From Desulfoluna spongiiphila (GTDB lineage Bacteria; Desulfobacterota; Desulfobacteria; Desulfobacterales; Desulfolunaceae): DNA of 64,000 nt. Within the stretch, counting starts at the first letter, position 1, and each line of letters begins with the position of its first letter. The DNA lies in the NCBI RefSeq assembly GCF_900101345.1, contig NZ_FMUX01000010.1:37441-101440 (forward strand), written 5' to 3'. The notes below the pieces were generated by a model, which was given only the letters and a program-made list of their open reading frames with translations, did no database searches and was not told the DNA's origin. Shown here one piece after another: positions 17,481 through 24,925 of this stretch. Position numbers and translations under genes: made by a program.

Positions 17481-18566
17481 CTAAGAAAGGGGCCGGGCCA
17501 CCCAGCCATCCGAGGCAGACACCTCCAGGGACCCGTCGGGCTTGCGGACGATGAGCAGGCACTCCACCCCCTTGAGCCCGTTGACCAGGGCGAGGCCTTT
17601 TTCCGGCCCCATGACCATCAGGGCCGTGGCCAGACCGTCTGCAAAGACCGTGGAATCGGCCAACACAGAGGCGCTGGTGACCCCGTTTTCAACGGGATAC
17701 CCGGTGAGGGGGTTGATGACGTGGGTCCAGATGCGCCCCTCTACCTTTCGATAATTGCGGTAATCTCCGCTGGTGGCAAGGGCCTGGCCCTTCAGGGTCC
17801 GAACCTGAAAGAGGTCTCCCACCATGGCCCCGCGCTGGGGCGTGTTGATTCCCACGCGCCAGGGTTTACCGTCCAACCGAAAGCCCTGGCCGTACACCTC
17901 GCCCCCGATCTCCACCAGAAAATGGGCGATCTTTTTCTCACGGAGCAGGGCTGCCACGGCATCCACGCCGTACCCCTTGGCGATGGAGCCAAAATCCAGG
18001 TAAAGGCCCTCCCGGTCTTTGACAAGGGCCCCTTCCCCTTTGCGTGAAATGGCGGCAAACCCGACCCGGGACAGGGCATGGGCCACCTCGTCCTCCCGGG
18101 GGAAGCGCTCCTCAACCTTGCCCGGTCCAAACCCCCAGAGGGTGACCAGGGGCCCGACGGTGGCGTCCCACGCTCCGTCGGTGAGATCATGGATACGCGA
18201 GCCCACGGAAAAAACCGTGAGCAGGTCCTGGGAAACGTGCACCGCAACGCCTTTGCCTGCGCGGTTGAACCGGGAAATCTCGCTTTCCGGGTCGTAGACC
18301 GACATGCTGCGGTTGATGGCCTCAAGGCGCCGGGTCACGGCAAGGCCCAAGGCATCCGCCGACATCTTGCCCGATACCACGGCTTTTATATGGTAGGTGG
18401 TGCCCATGGTCCGCCCGGACAACACCACCTCCTGCTTCGTATTAAAGCCGGTGGTCACCCCGGCGGCCACCACCAGGGTAAAGACCCCGAAGGCCACCAC
18501 GATGGCTGCCAGGAGCTTGTTTCTGCTTATTTTCTTTGACGCGTGTCGCGTGTTGGTTGTCTTCAT
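17481..18566 (-). CDS. apbE: FAD:protein FMN transferase
   Basis: 361 residues with an N-terminal membrane/lipid-side anchor (residues 15-38), then the ApbE domain: GRTMGTTYHIKA, SVYDPESEISRFNR, DGAWDATVGPLVTLWGFG, DFGSIAKGYGVDAVA, EIGGEVYGQG, THVINPLTGYPV and ADSTVFADGLATALMVMG. These bind FAD and Mg2+. The enzyme attaches FMN to Thr in NqrB and NqrC on the periplasmic side. ATG 18566 follows the DHH gene stop by two bases (TGACCATG), so the two are probably co-transcribed. It lies 580 bases upstream of nqrA, beyond a repeat copy. Confidence 0.95.
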   Translation of the reverse strand: MKTTNTRHASKKISRNKLLAAIVVAFGVFTLVVAAGVTTGFNTKQEVVLSGRTMGTTYHIKAVVSGKMSADALGLAVTRRLEAINRSMSVYDPESEISRFNRAGKGVAVHVSQDLLTVFSVGSRIHDLTDGAWDATVGPLVTLWGFGPGKVEERFPREDEVAHALSRVGFAAISRKGEGALVKDREGLYLDFGSIAKGYGVDAVAALLREKKIAHFLVEIGGEVYGQGFRLDGKPWRVGINTPQRGAMVGDLFQVRTLKGQALATSGDYRNYRKVEGRIWTHVINPLTGYPVENGVTSASVLADSTVFADGLATALMVMGPEKGLALVNGLKGVECLLIVRKPDGSLEVSASDGWVARPLS

Positions 18567-18568
18567 GG

Positions 18569-19546
18569 TCACCGTGATTCAATGCGCCCGATAATCCAGC
18601 GCTGCATTTTTACATCATCTTCGCTGACGGCATCGATCCCGCACTCCGCCACCACCATCTCCGCCCGGGCCATATCCTTGTGGCCCCCTGCGCTGCCAAA
18701 GCAGCCGAAACTCTTCTCGGCAAGGCGTCCGGCATTTTTCCTCACCCCGTCGTTTCTGAAAATCACCACCAGCTTTTTGCCGTAAATCCCGGAGACGATG
18801 CTCCAGCTCACGGCATCCACCTTCATGAAAAAATCGGCGATGAGGACCAGCACATCCGGTGTGGGCACCGTGCCCACATGGGCGTACATCCGGCTTCGCC
18901 TGATGATCCGGTTTTTAAGGGCCCTCTGAAAATACTTAAGAAAACTGGGTTTGAGCTCGGCCTGCTCCACCTTCTGGAGCATGTGCACATTGCAGAGGCG
19001 GTACAGGTATTGAAAGGCCCGGACATCTTCCACCAGGGTCTGCCGCTGAAAGTTGTTGGTATCGGTCTTGATGGCGTAAAAGAGGCCCGTGGCCAGGCGC
19101 ACCGACGGCTTGATGTGGGCCCCCCGGAGGTATTCGGTCATCATGGAGGCCGTGGCCCCGTAATCCGGGCGAATATCGGTGTAGCCGTCGCGTCGCCCCC
19201 CGTCGGGGTGGTGGTCGATCACCACGTCAAAATTGATTTTTTCAAACACCTCCGAGTGGTGAGGCTGGGAGTCCACCAGCACAAACCGGTTGAACCCCTC
19301 CATGAGGGAATGGGAACACGGCTTGATATCGGCCTTCATGTACCGCACCAGGGCCAGGTTGTCGGGCCGCTTGATCACGTTGATGGAGGCAATGACCACA
19401 TGGCTGACCCGCCGCCACAGGAGCCGTTTGAACGCCACAGCGCTGGCGATGGCATCGGGATCGGCGTTGATGAGGATCAACACATTGTCGTCCCGGTTGA
19501 ACCGCGAATAAAGGCCGGCCAGTTTCTCTTTTATTTTTAAGCTCAT
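18569..19546 (-). CDS. DHH-family phosphoesterase (NrnA-like)
   Basis: 325 residues. DHH motifs in order: NADPDAIASAVAF (about 27-39), VLVDSQPHH (about 87-95), VIDHHPDGG (about 108-116), and DYGATASMMTEYL. The C-terminal DHHA1 half has GSAGGHKDMARAE, the substrate-binding GGGH-like loop with Ala replacing one Gly. Members hydrolyse short oligoribonucleotides, pAp or cyclic dinucleotide products with Mn2+. It is translationally close to apbE (two-base gap). The start MSLKIKEKL has no strong ribosome site, but family alignment supports it. Confidence 0.88.
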   Translation of the reverse strand: MSLKIKEKLAGLYSRFNRDDNVLILINADPDAIASAVAFKRLLWRRVSHVVIASINVIKRPDNLALVRYMKADIKPCSHSLMEGFNRFVLVDSQPHHSEVFEKINFDVVIDHHPDGGRRDGYTDIRPDYGATASMMTEYLRGAHIKPSVRLATGLFYAIKTDTNNFQRQTLVEDVRAFQYLYRLCNVHMLQKVEQAELKPSFLKYFQRALKNRIIRRSRMYAHVGTVPTPDVLVLIADFFMKVDAVSWSIVSGIYGKKLVVIFRNDGVRKNAGRLAEKSFGCFGSAGGHKDMARAEMVVAECGIDAVSEDDVKMQRWIIGRIESR

Positions 19547-19937
19547 GAATCACTTTTCAGGTATCAGGTGTCTGCTTTTTCAGGGTTGACCTCAAGGTCT
19601 CCGATTTCACCGCCCGGCGAACATCACCGACGCATCAGCGTTTCTCCGGGTGGGTCTCCATACACCTGCATTCACCGGCAAGCTTGGCATGGGTGATTTT
19701 CGTCAACAGCGTGGAAGTCCCGTGAAGTGCAAGGTCATCGGCAATGTCCCCGCGGGTCAACCCGAAACAATAACAAAGGATCTCTTGGTGATTGATTGGT
19801 TTCATAACCATTTATTATGGGGCCCCTGCCCCCTCGAATGCAAGGAGAAAGGTGGACAGCCCCGGCCCCGGGATGTACCCTTGCACAGAAGTGTCCCCAC
19901 CTTCGATGGTTAAACCCAAACACCCCGAGGGACCCCC
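19547..19937. other. divergent intergenic region, nothing certain
   Basis: 391 bases between the DHH gene (minus) and the TIGR04282-type gene (plus), so promoters in both directions are expected. A TATTAT hexamer near 19811 with TTGATT about 15 bases before it could serve the plus-strand gene, but the match is poor. No coding frame looks real. Confidence 0.35.
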
Positions 19938-20660
19938 ATGCCCCTGATCATTCTTTTTGTCAAAGCCCCGGAGCCCGGCAAGGTCAAAACCCGGCTGGCG
20001 GCCCGCCTGGGCAATGCCATGGCCCTTGACCTCTACCGTCACTTTGTGGAGACCTCCCTTGCCCGCCTTGCCCCGTTGGGCCCTGTCCGCATCGCCTACA
20101 CCCCTGACAACCGAAAAGAGTTCATGGAAGACTGGCTTCCCGGACACCCCGAGATGCGTCCCCAGCGGGGAGACGACCTCGGCCAGCGCATGGAAAACGC
20201 CCTGATGGAGGCTTTTTCAGACGGTCACGACAAGGCGGTGGTCATCGGAGGAGACATCCCGGACCTTCCCGAGGACCGAATCCGCGGGGCCTTTCGGGAA
20301 TTGAACACCCACGACATGGTGGTCGTGCCGGTATCAGATGGGGGGTACTGCCTGGTGGGAGCGCGCAGAGGAACCCTTCTTGCGCCTGTGTTTGACAAGA
20401 TGCGGTGGAGCTGCAGCTCGGTGACCGAGGAGACCGTCAGAAGGGCAAAGGCTCAGGGGATAACCCTTCGCCTCCTTGACGGCTGGCACGACATCGACAC
20501 AGCCGATGACCTGCTGGCCTTTGTCCGGCGCCATAAGCGCCGGGCCGATGTGCCCGCACTCTACCGGGACGCCATTCGCCGCCTCAGTGATGGTGATGGG
20601 GATTGTCCCCGTGGCGATGGACGTGGGCATGGCGATGCAGGTGAAGCCCCCCGTCCATGA
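19938..20660 (+). CDS. TIGR04282/DUF2064 glycosyltransferase-like protein
   Basis: 240 residues, nucleotide-diphospho-sugar transferase fold. It starts with the family signature FVKAPEPGKVKTRLA, has VVIGGDIPDLPEDRI (metal/nucleotide site), VSDGGYCLVGARR and WHDIDTADDLLAF. Members are often annotated as cofactor-biosynthesis transferases; the exact reaction is unknown. Its last 77 bases overlap the end of the convergent nikO gene, and the tail (about residues 216-240, Gly/Asp/Arg-rich) is the antisense of the NikO His tail, so it is probably not conserved. GAGGGAC precedes the ATG. Confidence 0.85.
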   Translation: MPLIILFVKAPEPGKVKTRLAARLGNAMALDLYRHFVETSLARLAPLGPVRIAYTPDNRKEFMEDWLPGHPEMRPQRGDDLGQRMENALMEAFSDGHDKAVVIGGDIPDLPEDRIRGAFRELNTHDMVVVPVSDGGYCLVGARRGTLLAPVFDKMRWSCSSVTEETVRRAKAQGITLRLLDGWHDIDTADDLLAFVRRHKRRADVPALYRDAIRRLSDGDGDCPRGDGRGHGDAGEAPRP

Positions 20661-21309
20661 CGATCTTTCCCCGCACGAGGCTGTGCAGGGAATCGGTCAC
20701 CTGCTCCAGGAAATCAAAATCGTGGGAGATCACCACCCGGGCCACCTTGGATGCCTGAAGCACCGCCACCAGCCTCGAAAAAGTATCCCGGTCCAGGCCC
20801 GTGGTGGGCTCGTCCAGAAGCAGCAGGTCCGGGTCCATGGCCAGCACCGTGGCCAGGGCCACCATGCGCTTCTCCCCGCCGGAAAGGCGAAAGGTGATCC
20901 GCTCTTCGTAGCCGGAAAGCCCCAGATCCGACAGCACGTCCCTGGCTTTGGCCCGGGCCTCGTGCCGTCCCATGCCCAGGTTCATGGGCCCGAAGGCCAC
21001 ATCCTCCAGCACCGTCGGGCTGAAAAGCTGATCATCGGCATCCTGGAACAACAGCCCCACCCGACGCCTCACCTCCTTAAATCCCTTCTCACCGCTCACC
21101 TCACGGCCAAAGGCCGTGATCACGCCCGCCTGGGGCTTGAGAAGCCCCATCATCAGATGAAACAAGGTGGTCTTTCCGCTGCCGTTGGGGGCGATGAGTC
21201 CGATGCTGGCCCCCTGGTCCACGGCAAAATCCAGCCCGTTGATCACCGGTTCCCGGTCACCGGGGTATCGGTAGGTAAGCCCTGAAAGATGCATCAACTG
21301 TTCAGCCAT
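20584..21309 (-). CDS. nikO: nickel/cobalt ECF transporter ATPase with His-rich tail
   Basis: 241 residues. ABC ATPase motifs: Walker A APNGSGKTTLF, Q-loop LLFQDADDQLFSPTV (typical for ECF ATPases), signature LSGGEKRM, Walker B DLLLLDEPTTGLD, and switch His in VVISHD. The C-terminus carries at least ten His in about 20 residues (HLHRHAHVHRHGDNPHHHH), a likely metal-binding or sensing tail. ATG 21309 has AGAAGG nearby. Last gene of nikKMLQO; a repeat copy separates it from nikQ by about 200 bases. It energises uptake through NikQ and NikM. Confidence 0.93.
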   Translation of the reverse strand: MAEQLMHLSGLTYRYPGDREPVINGLDFAVDQGASIGLIAPNGSGKTTLFHLMMGLLKPQAGVITAFGREVSGEKGFKEVRRRVGLLFQDADDQLFSPTVLEDVAFGPMNLGMGRHEARAKARDVLSDLGLSGYEERITFRLSGGEKRMVALATVLAMDPDLLLLDEPTTGLDRDTFSRLVAVLQASKVARVVISHDFDFLEQVTDSLHSLVRGKIVMDGGLHLHRHAHVHRHGDNPHHHH

Positions 21310-21388
21310 CACATATCACCTTCTGTGGTTAAAGGTCTTAAGCAAAACGTTCCAGGCTCCGCCGAAACAGTGTCGACTGTTTCAAAAT

Positions 21389-21442
21389 CAGGAAAGTTTT
21401 TTGCGGAGCTTTTTTTCAAAAAAGCGACCTGCCGGAGGCAGG
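21389..21442. repeat. GCCTCC-family repeat, subtype II fragment
   Basis: From GGAAAGTTTTTTGCGGAGC to GCCGGAGGC this segment matches the right-hand part of the element at 57387-57595 almost base for base. A dyad GAAACAGT-GTCG-ACTGTTTC lies just left (about 21364-21383), and conserved outer flank (TTCCATGCACTTTAACCATA) lies right. It sits between nikQ and nikO. Confidence 0.8.
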
Positions 21443-21512
21443 CTTTTCCATGCACTTTAACCATAAAAAGGCTTTGCTTTTTGTGCATTTATTTTTTTTT
21501 CTGCAGCCTAAC

Positions 21513-22283
21513 CTAAATCCCGCCCAGCCGCACGGCCACCTCAAGGCCCACAAGGGCCACCACGGAACCGGCCATGCAGGCGGTCTGGGGAAGGCACCCT
21601 GCCATCCTCTCGGAACGCCGGGCCGTCAGCAGGTTGAACCGGCCGTCAAACCCCCGCAGCACCATGGCGTTGTGCACCCGTTTTGCGCGAAGGTGGGAGC
21701 GCACCAGAAGCATGGCGGCCATGTGGGCAAAGGTCCGGTAGGCGTGCAGGGAGGTGTCGGATTGAAAGCCCCTCATGCGGGCCGCGTTTCTCAGTTTTCG
21801 GTACTCCCGCTCGATGACGACGATATACCGGGCGCTCATCACGATGAGAAAGGTCAGCTTCGTGGGCATGCCCAGGGCATTGAGGGCGTGGCCCAGGTCA
21901 AAGGTGTGCATGGTGGAGACCAGGGCCATGAGAATCAGGAGAATGGAAAAGGACTTCAGGGAGATCAGGCAGGCCAGGGCCAGCCCGTCGCCTTTGACGG
22001 TCAGGGGACCCAGGGAGCCCAGGGCCGGTCCCTCCCCGGTAAAGGGCAGCACCACCCAGAGAACAAACAGAAACAGGCACAGGGGCATCAGTCGCCTGAC
22101 AACCGCCCCCAGGGGCAGCCTTGCAAGGAGAAGAAAGCAGCCCCCCAGCCCCAGGGCGGCAAGGGGCACCGTCGGGGTTGAGGCAAGGGCCGTGACCAGG
22201 GAGAGGACAAAGGCCACCGCCACCCTCACGGTGGGGGCCGTGCGATGAATAGGTGAAGAGATATCCACAAAGGGCTCGTTCAT
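21513..22283 (-). CDS. nikQ: nickel ECF transporter transmembrane component (EcfT)
   Basis: 256 residues with five or six membrane spans. The coupling-helix signatures of EcfT proteins are present: AARMRGF (about residue 165) and AMVLRGFDG (about residue 205), each with the Ala-Arg-Gly pattern that contacts the ATPase. It overlaps nikL by four bases. It should link NikO to the substrate-binding NikM. Confidence 0.93.
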   Translation of the reverse strand: MNEPFVDISSPIHRTAPTVRVAVAFVLSLVTALASTPTVPLAALGLGGCFLLLARLPLGAVVRRLMPLCLFLFVLWVVLPFTGEGPALGSLGPLTVKGDGLALACLISLKSFSILLILMALVSTMHTFDLGHALNALGMPTKLTFLIVMSARYIVVIEREYRKLRNAARMRGFQSDTSLHAYRTFAHMAAMLLVRSHLRAKRVHNAMVLRGFDGRFNLLTARRSERMAGCLPQTACMAGSVVALVGLEVAVRLGGI

Positions 22284-22846
22284 GCAGCCCCCTTCCGGCT
22301 GCGATACCAGGCAAACGCCCCCAGCAGGCCCACGATGTAGCCGAGGCCACCCACGACGTCCCGAACCCGCGTCTCCGCCTGTTGCCGGTGCAAGGACCTG
22401 GTCACGGCGCTGTCCACCACCTGCTCCAGGCGCGTCCAGTCCCCGGCGGAAAGCCCTTTTTCCACAGCAGCGGCCTGGGAAGCCGGTGCGTCCGGCACCA
22501 CCTCAGCGCCCACATCCTTATAGGCCTGCGCGCCCTCTGCAGGCTCCAGCTCCCACCGGCTCTTGTGGCCCATCCCCGCATCCACTTCCACGGTCAGGGC
22601 CCCGGACTCGGGCCGGGAAAAGGTTAAGAGGCCCGCATCGTCTGTCTTCCCGGTGAATACCTGGGTGCCGTCCGCGTTGAACACCCGGATCACCCCGTTT
22701 TTCACCGGACGCTTTCCGGCAAAGGTGCTTTCGGTATACACCTCGCCCCCTTCATCCAGGGCAAAGATGTTGATCCGGTGGGCCAGGGCCGGAGAGGCCA
22801 TGGAAAGAAGAAAGCTTAATATCACCAGCCATCGCATGGGGTTCAT
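22280..22846 (-). CDS. nikL: nickel transporter accessory membrane protein (NikL-like)
   Basis: 188 residues: signal peptide (residues 1-22, ending ALAH), a small beta-rich extracytoplasmic domain (residues 23-100, INIFALDEGGEVYTEST and GKTDDAGLLTFS), a helical segment, and one C-terminal membrane span (about 164-182, GGLGYIVGLLGAFAWY). In nickel ECF systems of the nikKLMQO type, such a protein takes the place of NikN/CbiN. The name rests on this context. It overlaps both neighbours by four bases. Confidence 0.75.
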   Translation of the reverse strand: MNPMRWLVILSFLLSMASPALAHRINIFALDEGGEVYTESTFAGKRPVKNGVIRVFNADGTQVFTGKTDDAGLLTFSRPESGALTVEVDAGMGHKSRWELEPAEGAQAYKDVGAEVVPDAPASQAAAVEKGLSAGDWTRLEQVVDSAVTRSLHRQQAETRVRDVVGGLGYIVGLLGAFAWYRSRKGAA

Positions 22847-23475
22847 CGGTCCTCCTTTTTCTCTTCCGGGGCCCTGATGAGCCCCCCCAGTAACTCAGGG
22901 TAGACGCGCAGGAGAAAGGAGATCACAAAGGCGGTGAAGATCCCTTCCACAACCATCACGGGTGTGTTTCCCACCACCGACGCCCAGGCGATCACTGTAA
23001 AATTTTCTCCGGTAAACACGAGGGCGGCGGCCAGGAGCAGGGACGAGAAAAGAACGGCAAGGAACCCGCACCCGAAGGAGGCGGCCATGCCCACGCGCCC
23101 GTTGCGGGACACCAGGGGCCCCAGCAGCAGGGAGACCCCCACGGCAGGCGCTGCCATCACCACGGTGTTGACCCCCAGGGTGGTCAGGCCCCCGTACTGG
23201 AAGAGAAGGGCCTGGAGAAGCAGGCCCGTAAAGATGGCGGGAAATGCCGCCCAGCCCAAGACCAGGCCCACCAGCCCGTTTAAGACAAGGTGAACGCTGG
23301 CCGGGCCGATGTTCAGGTGGATAAGGGACGCCACGAAAAACGCAGAGGTCACCAACGCGGCGCTGACGGTTGCCTCCCCGTCCATCCGCTTCAGGCCGTA
23401 GGCCACGCCGCCTGCGGCGACGGCAGCCCCGGCCAGGAGCACCGGGGCGGACAACACCCCTTCCGAAATATGCAT
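22843..23475 (-). CDS. nikM: nickel/cobalt ECF transporter substrate-binding membrane protein
   Basis: 210 residues beginning MHISEGVLS. The N-terminal Met-His-Ile sequence is the metal-binding hallmark of CbiM/NikM, in which the N-terminal amine and His2 chelate Ni or Co. Further His in SLIHLNIGPASVHLVLNG fits the second part of the site. Six or seven membrane spans. The start must be exact for function, and ATG 23475 gives it. Nickel is favoured over cobalt because of the accompanying nikK and nikL genes. Confidence 0.94.
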   Translation of the reverse strand: MHISEGVLSAPVLLAGAAVAAGGVAYGLKRMDGEATVSAALVTSAFFVASLIHLNIGPASVHLVLNGLVGLVLGWAAFPAIFTGLLLQALLFQYGGLTTLGVNTVVMAAPAVGVSLLLGPLVSRNGRVGMAASFGCGFLAVLFSSLLLAAALVFTGENFTVIAWASVVGNTPVMVVEGIFTAFVISFLLRVYPELLGGLIRAPEEKKEDR

Positions 23476-23519
23476 CGCTGAATTCCTTGGTCAATCAAAC
23501 ATGTCTGTGGTGCCCGGCA

Positions 23520-24290
23520 TCATCCCTGCCACTTGGAAAACTCCACCCAGAGGACGGCGCCCAGCTCGACACCCTTTTTCTCTCCGTCGACCTCCAGGCT
23601 GTAGTCCGCTTCATTGAGGGCGGAAAAGCCCCACCACCCCTCGGTGGGCACGGTAAAGGAAAAAATCCCGTTGGCGTCGGCCTTCACCACCTGGGTCACC
23701 AGGTACTCGTTGGCGGCCTTTGCCTTGCCGTCCCGGTTATAAAACTCCACCTCCACTTCGGCCCCGGGAACGGCCTTGCCGTTGAGCTTCACCACCCCCT
23801 GGAACAGGTTGCCTGCATACAGCCCGAAGGGTCGGGTCAGGGGGACGATCTCGGTCTTCAGGCCCAGCTCGTCATCCCAGCCCTCTTCCCCGCCGTAGGC
23901 CGGAACGATGGTCTTGGTATAATGGATGATAAAGATATCCTCGGCAGGTTCCCAGTAGGGCTTCGGGGTCATGACAAAGGAGTAGACCCCTGGCCTTTTG
24001 ACGGCGTAGGTGGATGTCCAGGAAGGCTTGCCCATGATCTCTGCGGGGGTCAGGGTCCCGGTGAGGTCCCGCTTCTTGCCGTCCATGACCACGGAAAACT
24101 CCGCGGGCTTTTCAAGGGGCATGCCGATCCCTTCAAAGGGATGCGAAAAGGACAGGGAGAGATCGAGTTGTTTTCCGGTTTTCTGGGAGACAACGGATGT
24201 ATCGGGGATCACCATGCCAAAATGGGCCAGGGCGGACGTGGGAAGGCAGACCCCAAGGGTCAGGGCAACGACTGCTGCGAAGCGTTTCAT
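23520..24290 (-). CDS. nikK: DUF4198 periplasmic protein, nickel transport component (NikK-like)
   Basis: 256 residues with a signal peptide (residues 1-22, ending ALAHF) followed by a DUF4198 domain: HFGMVIPDTSVV, LDLSLSFSHPFEGIGM, and a carboxypeptidase-like beta-sandwich near the end (KADANGIFSFTVPTEGWWGF). The mature protein begins with His, which suits metal capture. It heads the operon, with AGGAATCAAG before ATG 24290. A binding protein delivering Ni to NikM is inferred from genomic association. Confidence 0.88.
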   Translation of the reverse strand: MKRFAAVVALTLGVCLPTSALAHFGMVIPDTSVVSQKTGKQLDLSLSFSHPFEGIGMPLEKPAEFSVVMDGKKRDLTGTLTPAEIMGKPSWTSTYAVKRPGVYSFVMTPKPYWEPAEDIFIIHYTKTIVPAYGGEEGWDDELGLKTEIVPLTRPFGLYAGNLFQGVVKLNGKAVPGAEVEVEFYNRDGKAKAANEYLVTQVVKADANGIFSFTVPTEGWWGFSALNEADYSLEVDGEKKGVELGAVLWVEFSKWQG

Positions 24291-24560
24291 CTTGATTCCT
24301 CCATTTCAGAAAGCAAAAAACCACCTTAAGTAAACCACGTGACGGCACCGCAAAAAACCAAAACCGGCCATGCCCTTTCAGGCCATGCCCCGGTCTTCCC
24401 TGCCGAACCCTCCCGGGGGAGGTGCTTCCGGCGGCGTTTTTGCGAACCCATCACATCAAATGAAAGCCTTCGTGGCCGTTTACCTTCGTGGAGCGCCCAT
24501 TCATGACAACTTCAGAACAACGACATTCGCAACAGACTTCGTGTCTGCTATTATTTAACA

Positions 24561-24590
24561 CAGATAGCGTGAAGGAATTGCTCTTGTCAA
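24561..24590 (-). promoter_or_regulatory. candidate nik operon promoter and long leader
   Basis: On the minus strand TTGACA (24590-24585) and TATCTG (24566-24561) are 18 bases apart, which would give a leader of about 265 bases before nikK. The leader contains a CTCCC-CGGGAGG hairpin and two direct copies of GGGCATGGCC separated by TGAAA (about 24364-24391). A metal or cobalamin riboswitch or a NikR site could sit here, but I cannot match a known consensus. Confidence 0.4.
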
Positions 24591-24925
24591 ATCCAAAGTG
24601 AAAAACAAAATCCCCCGACTTTCGGGGCGAAGCGCCCTCCCTGCCTAGTCCCTCACCAGCACACCCGATGCGATATATCACCCATAACCTGCTGAAATCC
24701 CAATTGACATGCACGCCACCAATTCGTTATATTTGGGGAAAGCATCTTATTTTAAAGGCATCTCCAACCGACAAAGCCTCGTTGACAAGCAACCCTCTCC
24801 TGACAACAGGTGCCCCTTCACCAGACGCAGCTTTTCCCCGGACATCATTGCGATTCACATCCGGCAATCCCCCAATGGTCCCCCCGGACCAGCGCCTTTG
24901 CACTGACGATGCAATGGAGACCATC

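Noticed and set aside
24364..24480. cobalamin riboswitch upstream of nikK
   Set aside because: The leader contains a GGGAAGACCGG string resembling part of a B12 box, but no GCCACTG core or matching order of stems. Kept only as an unexplained leader.
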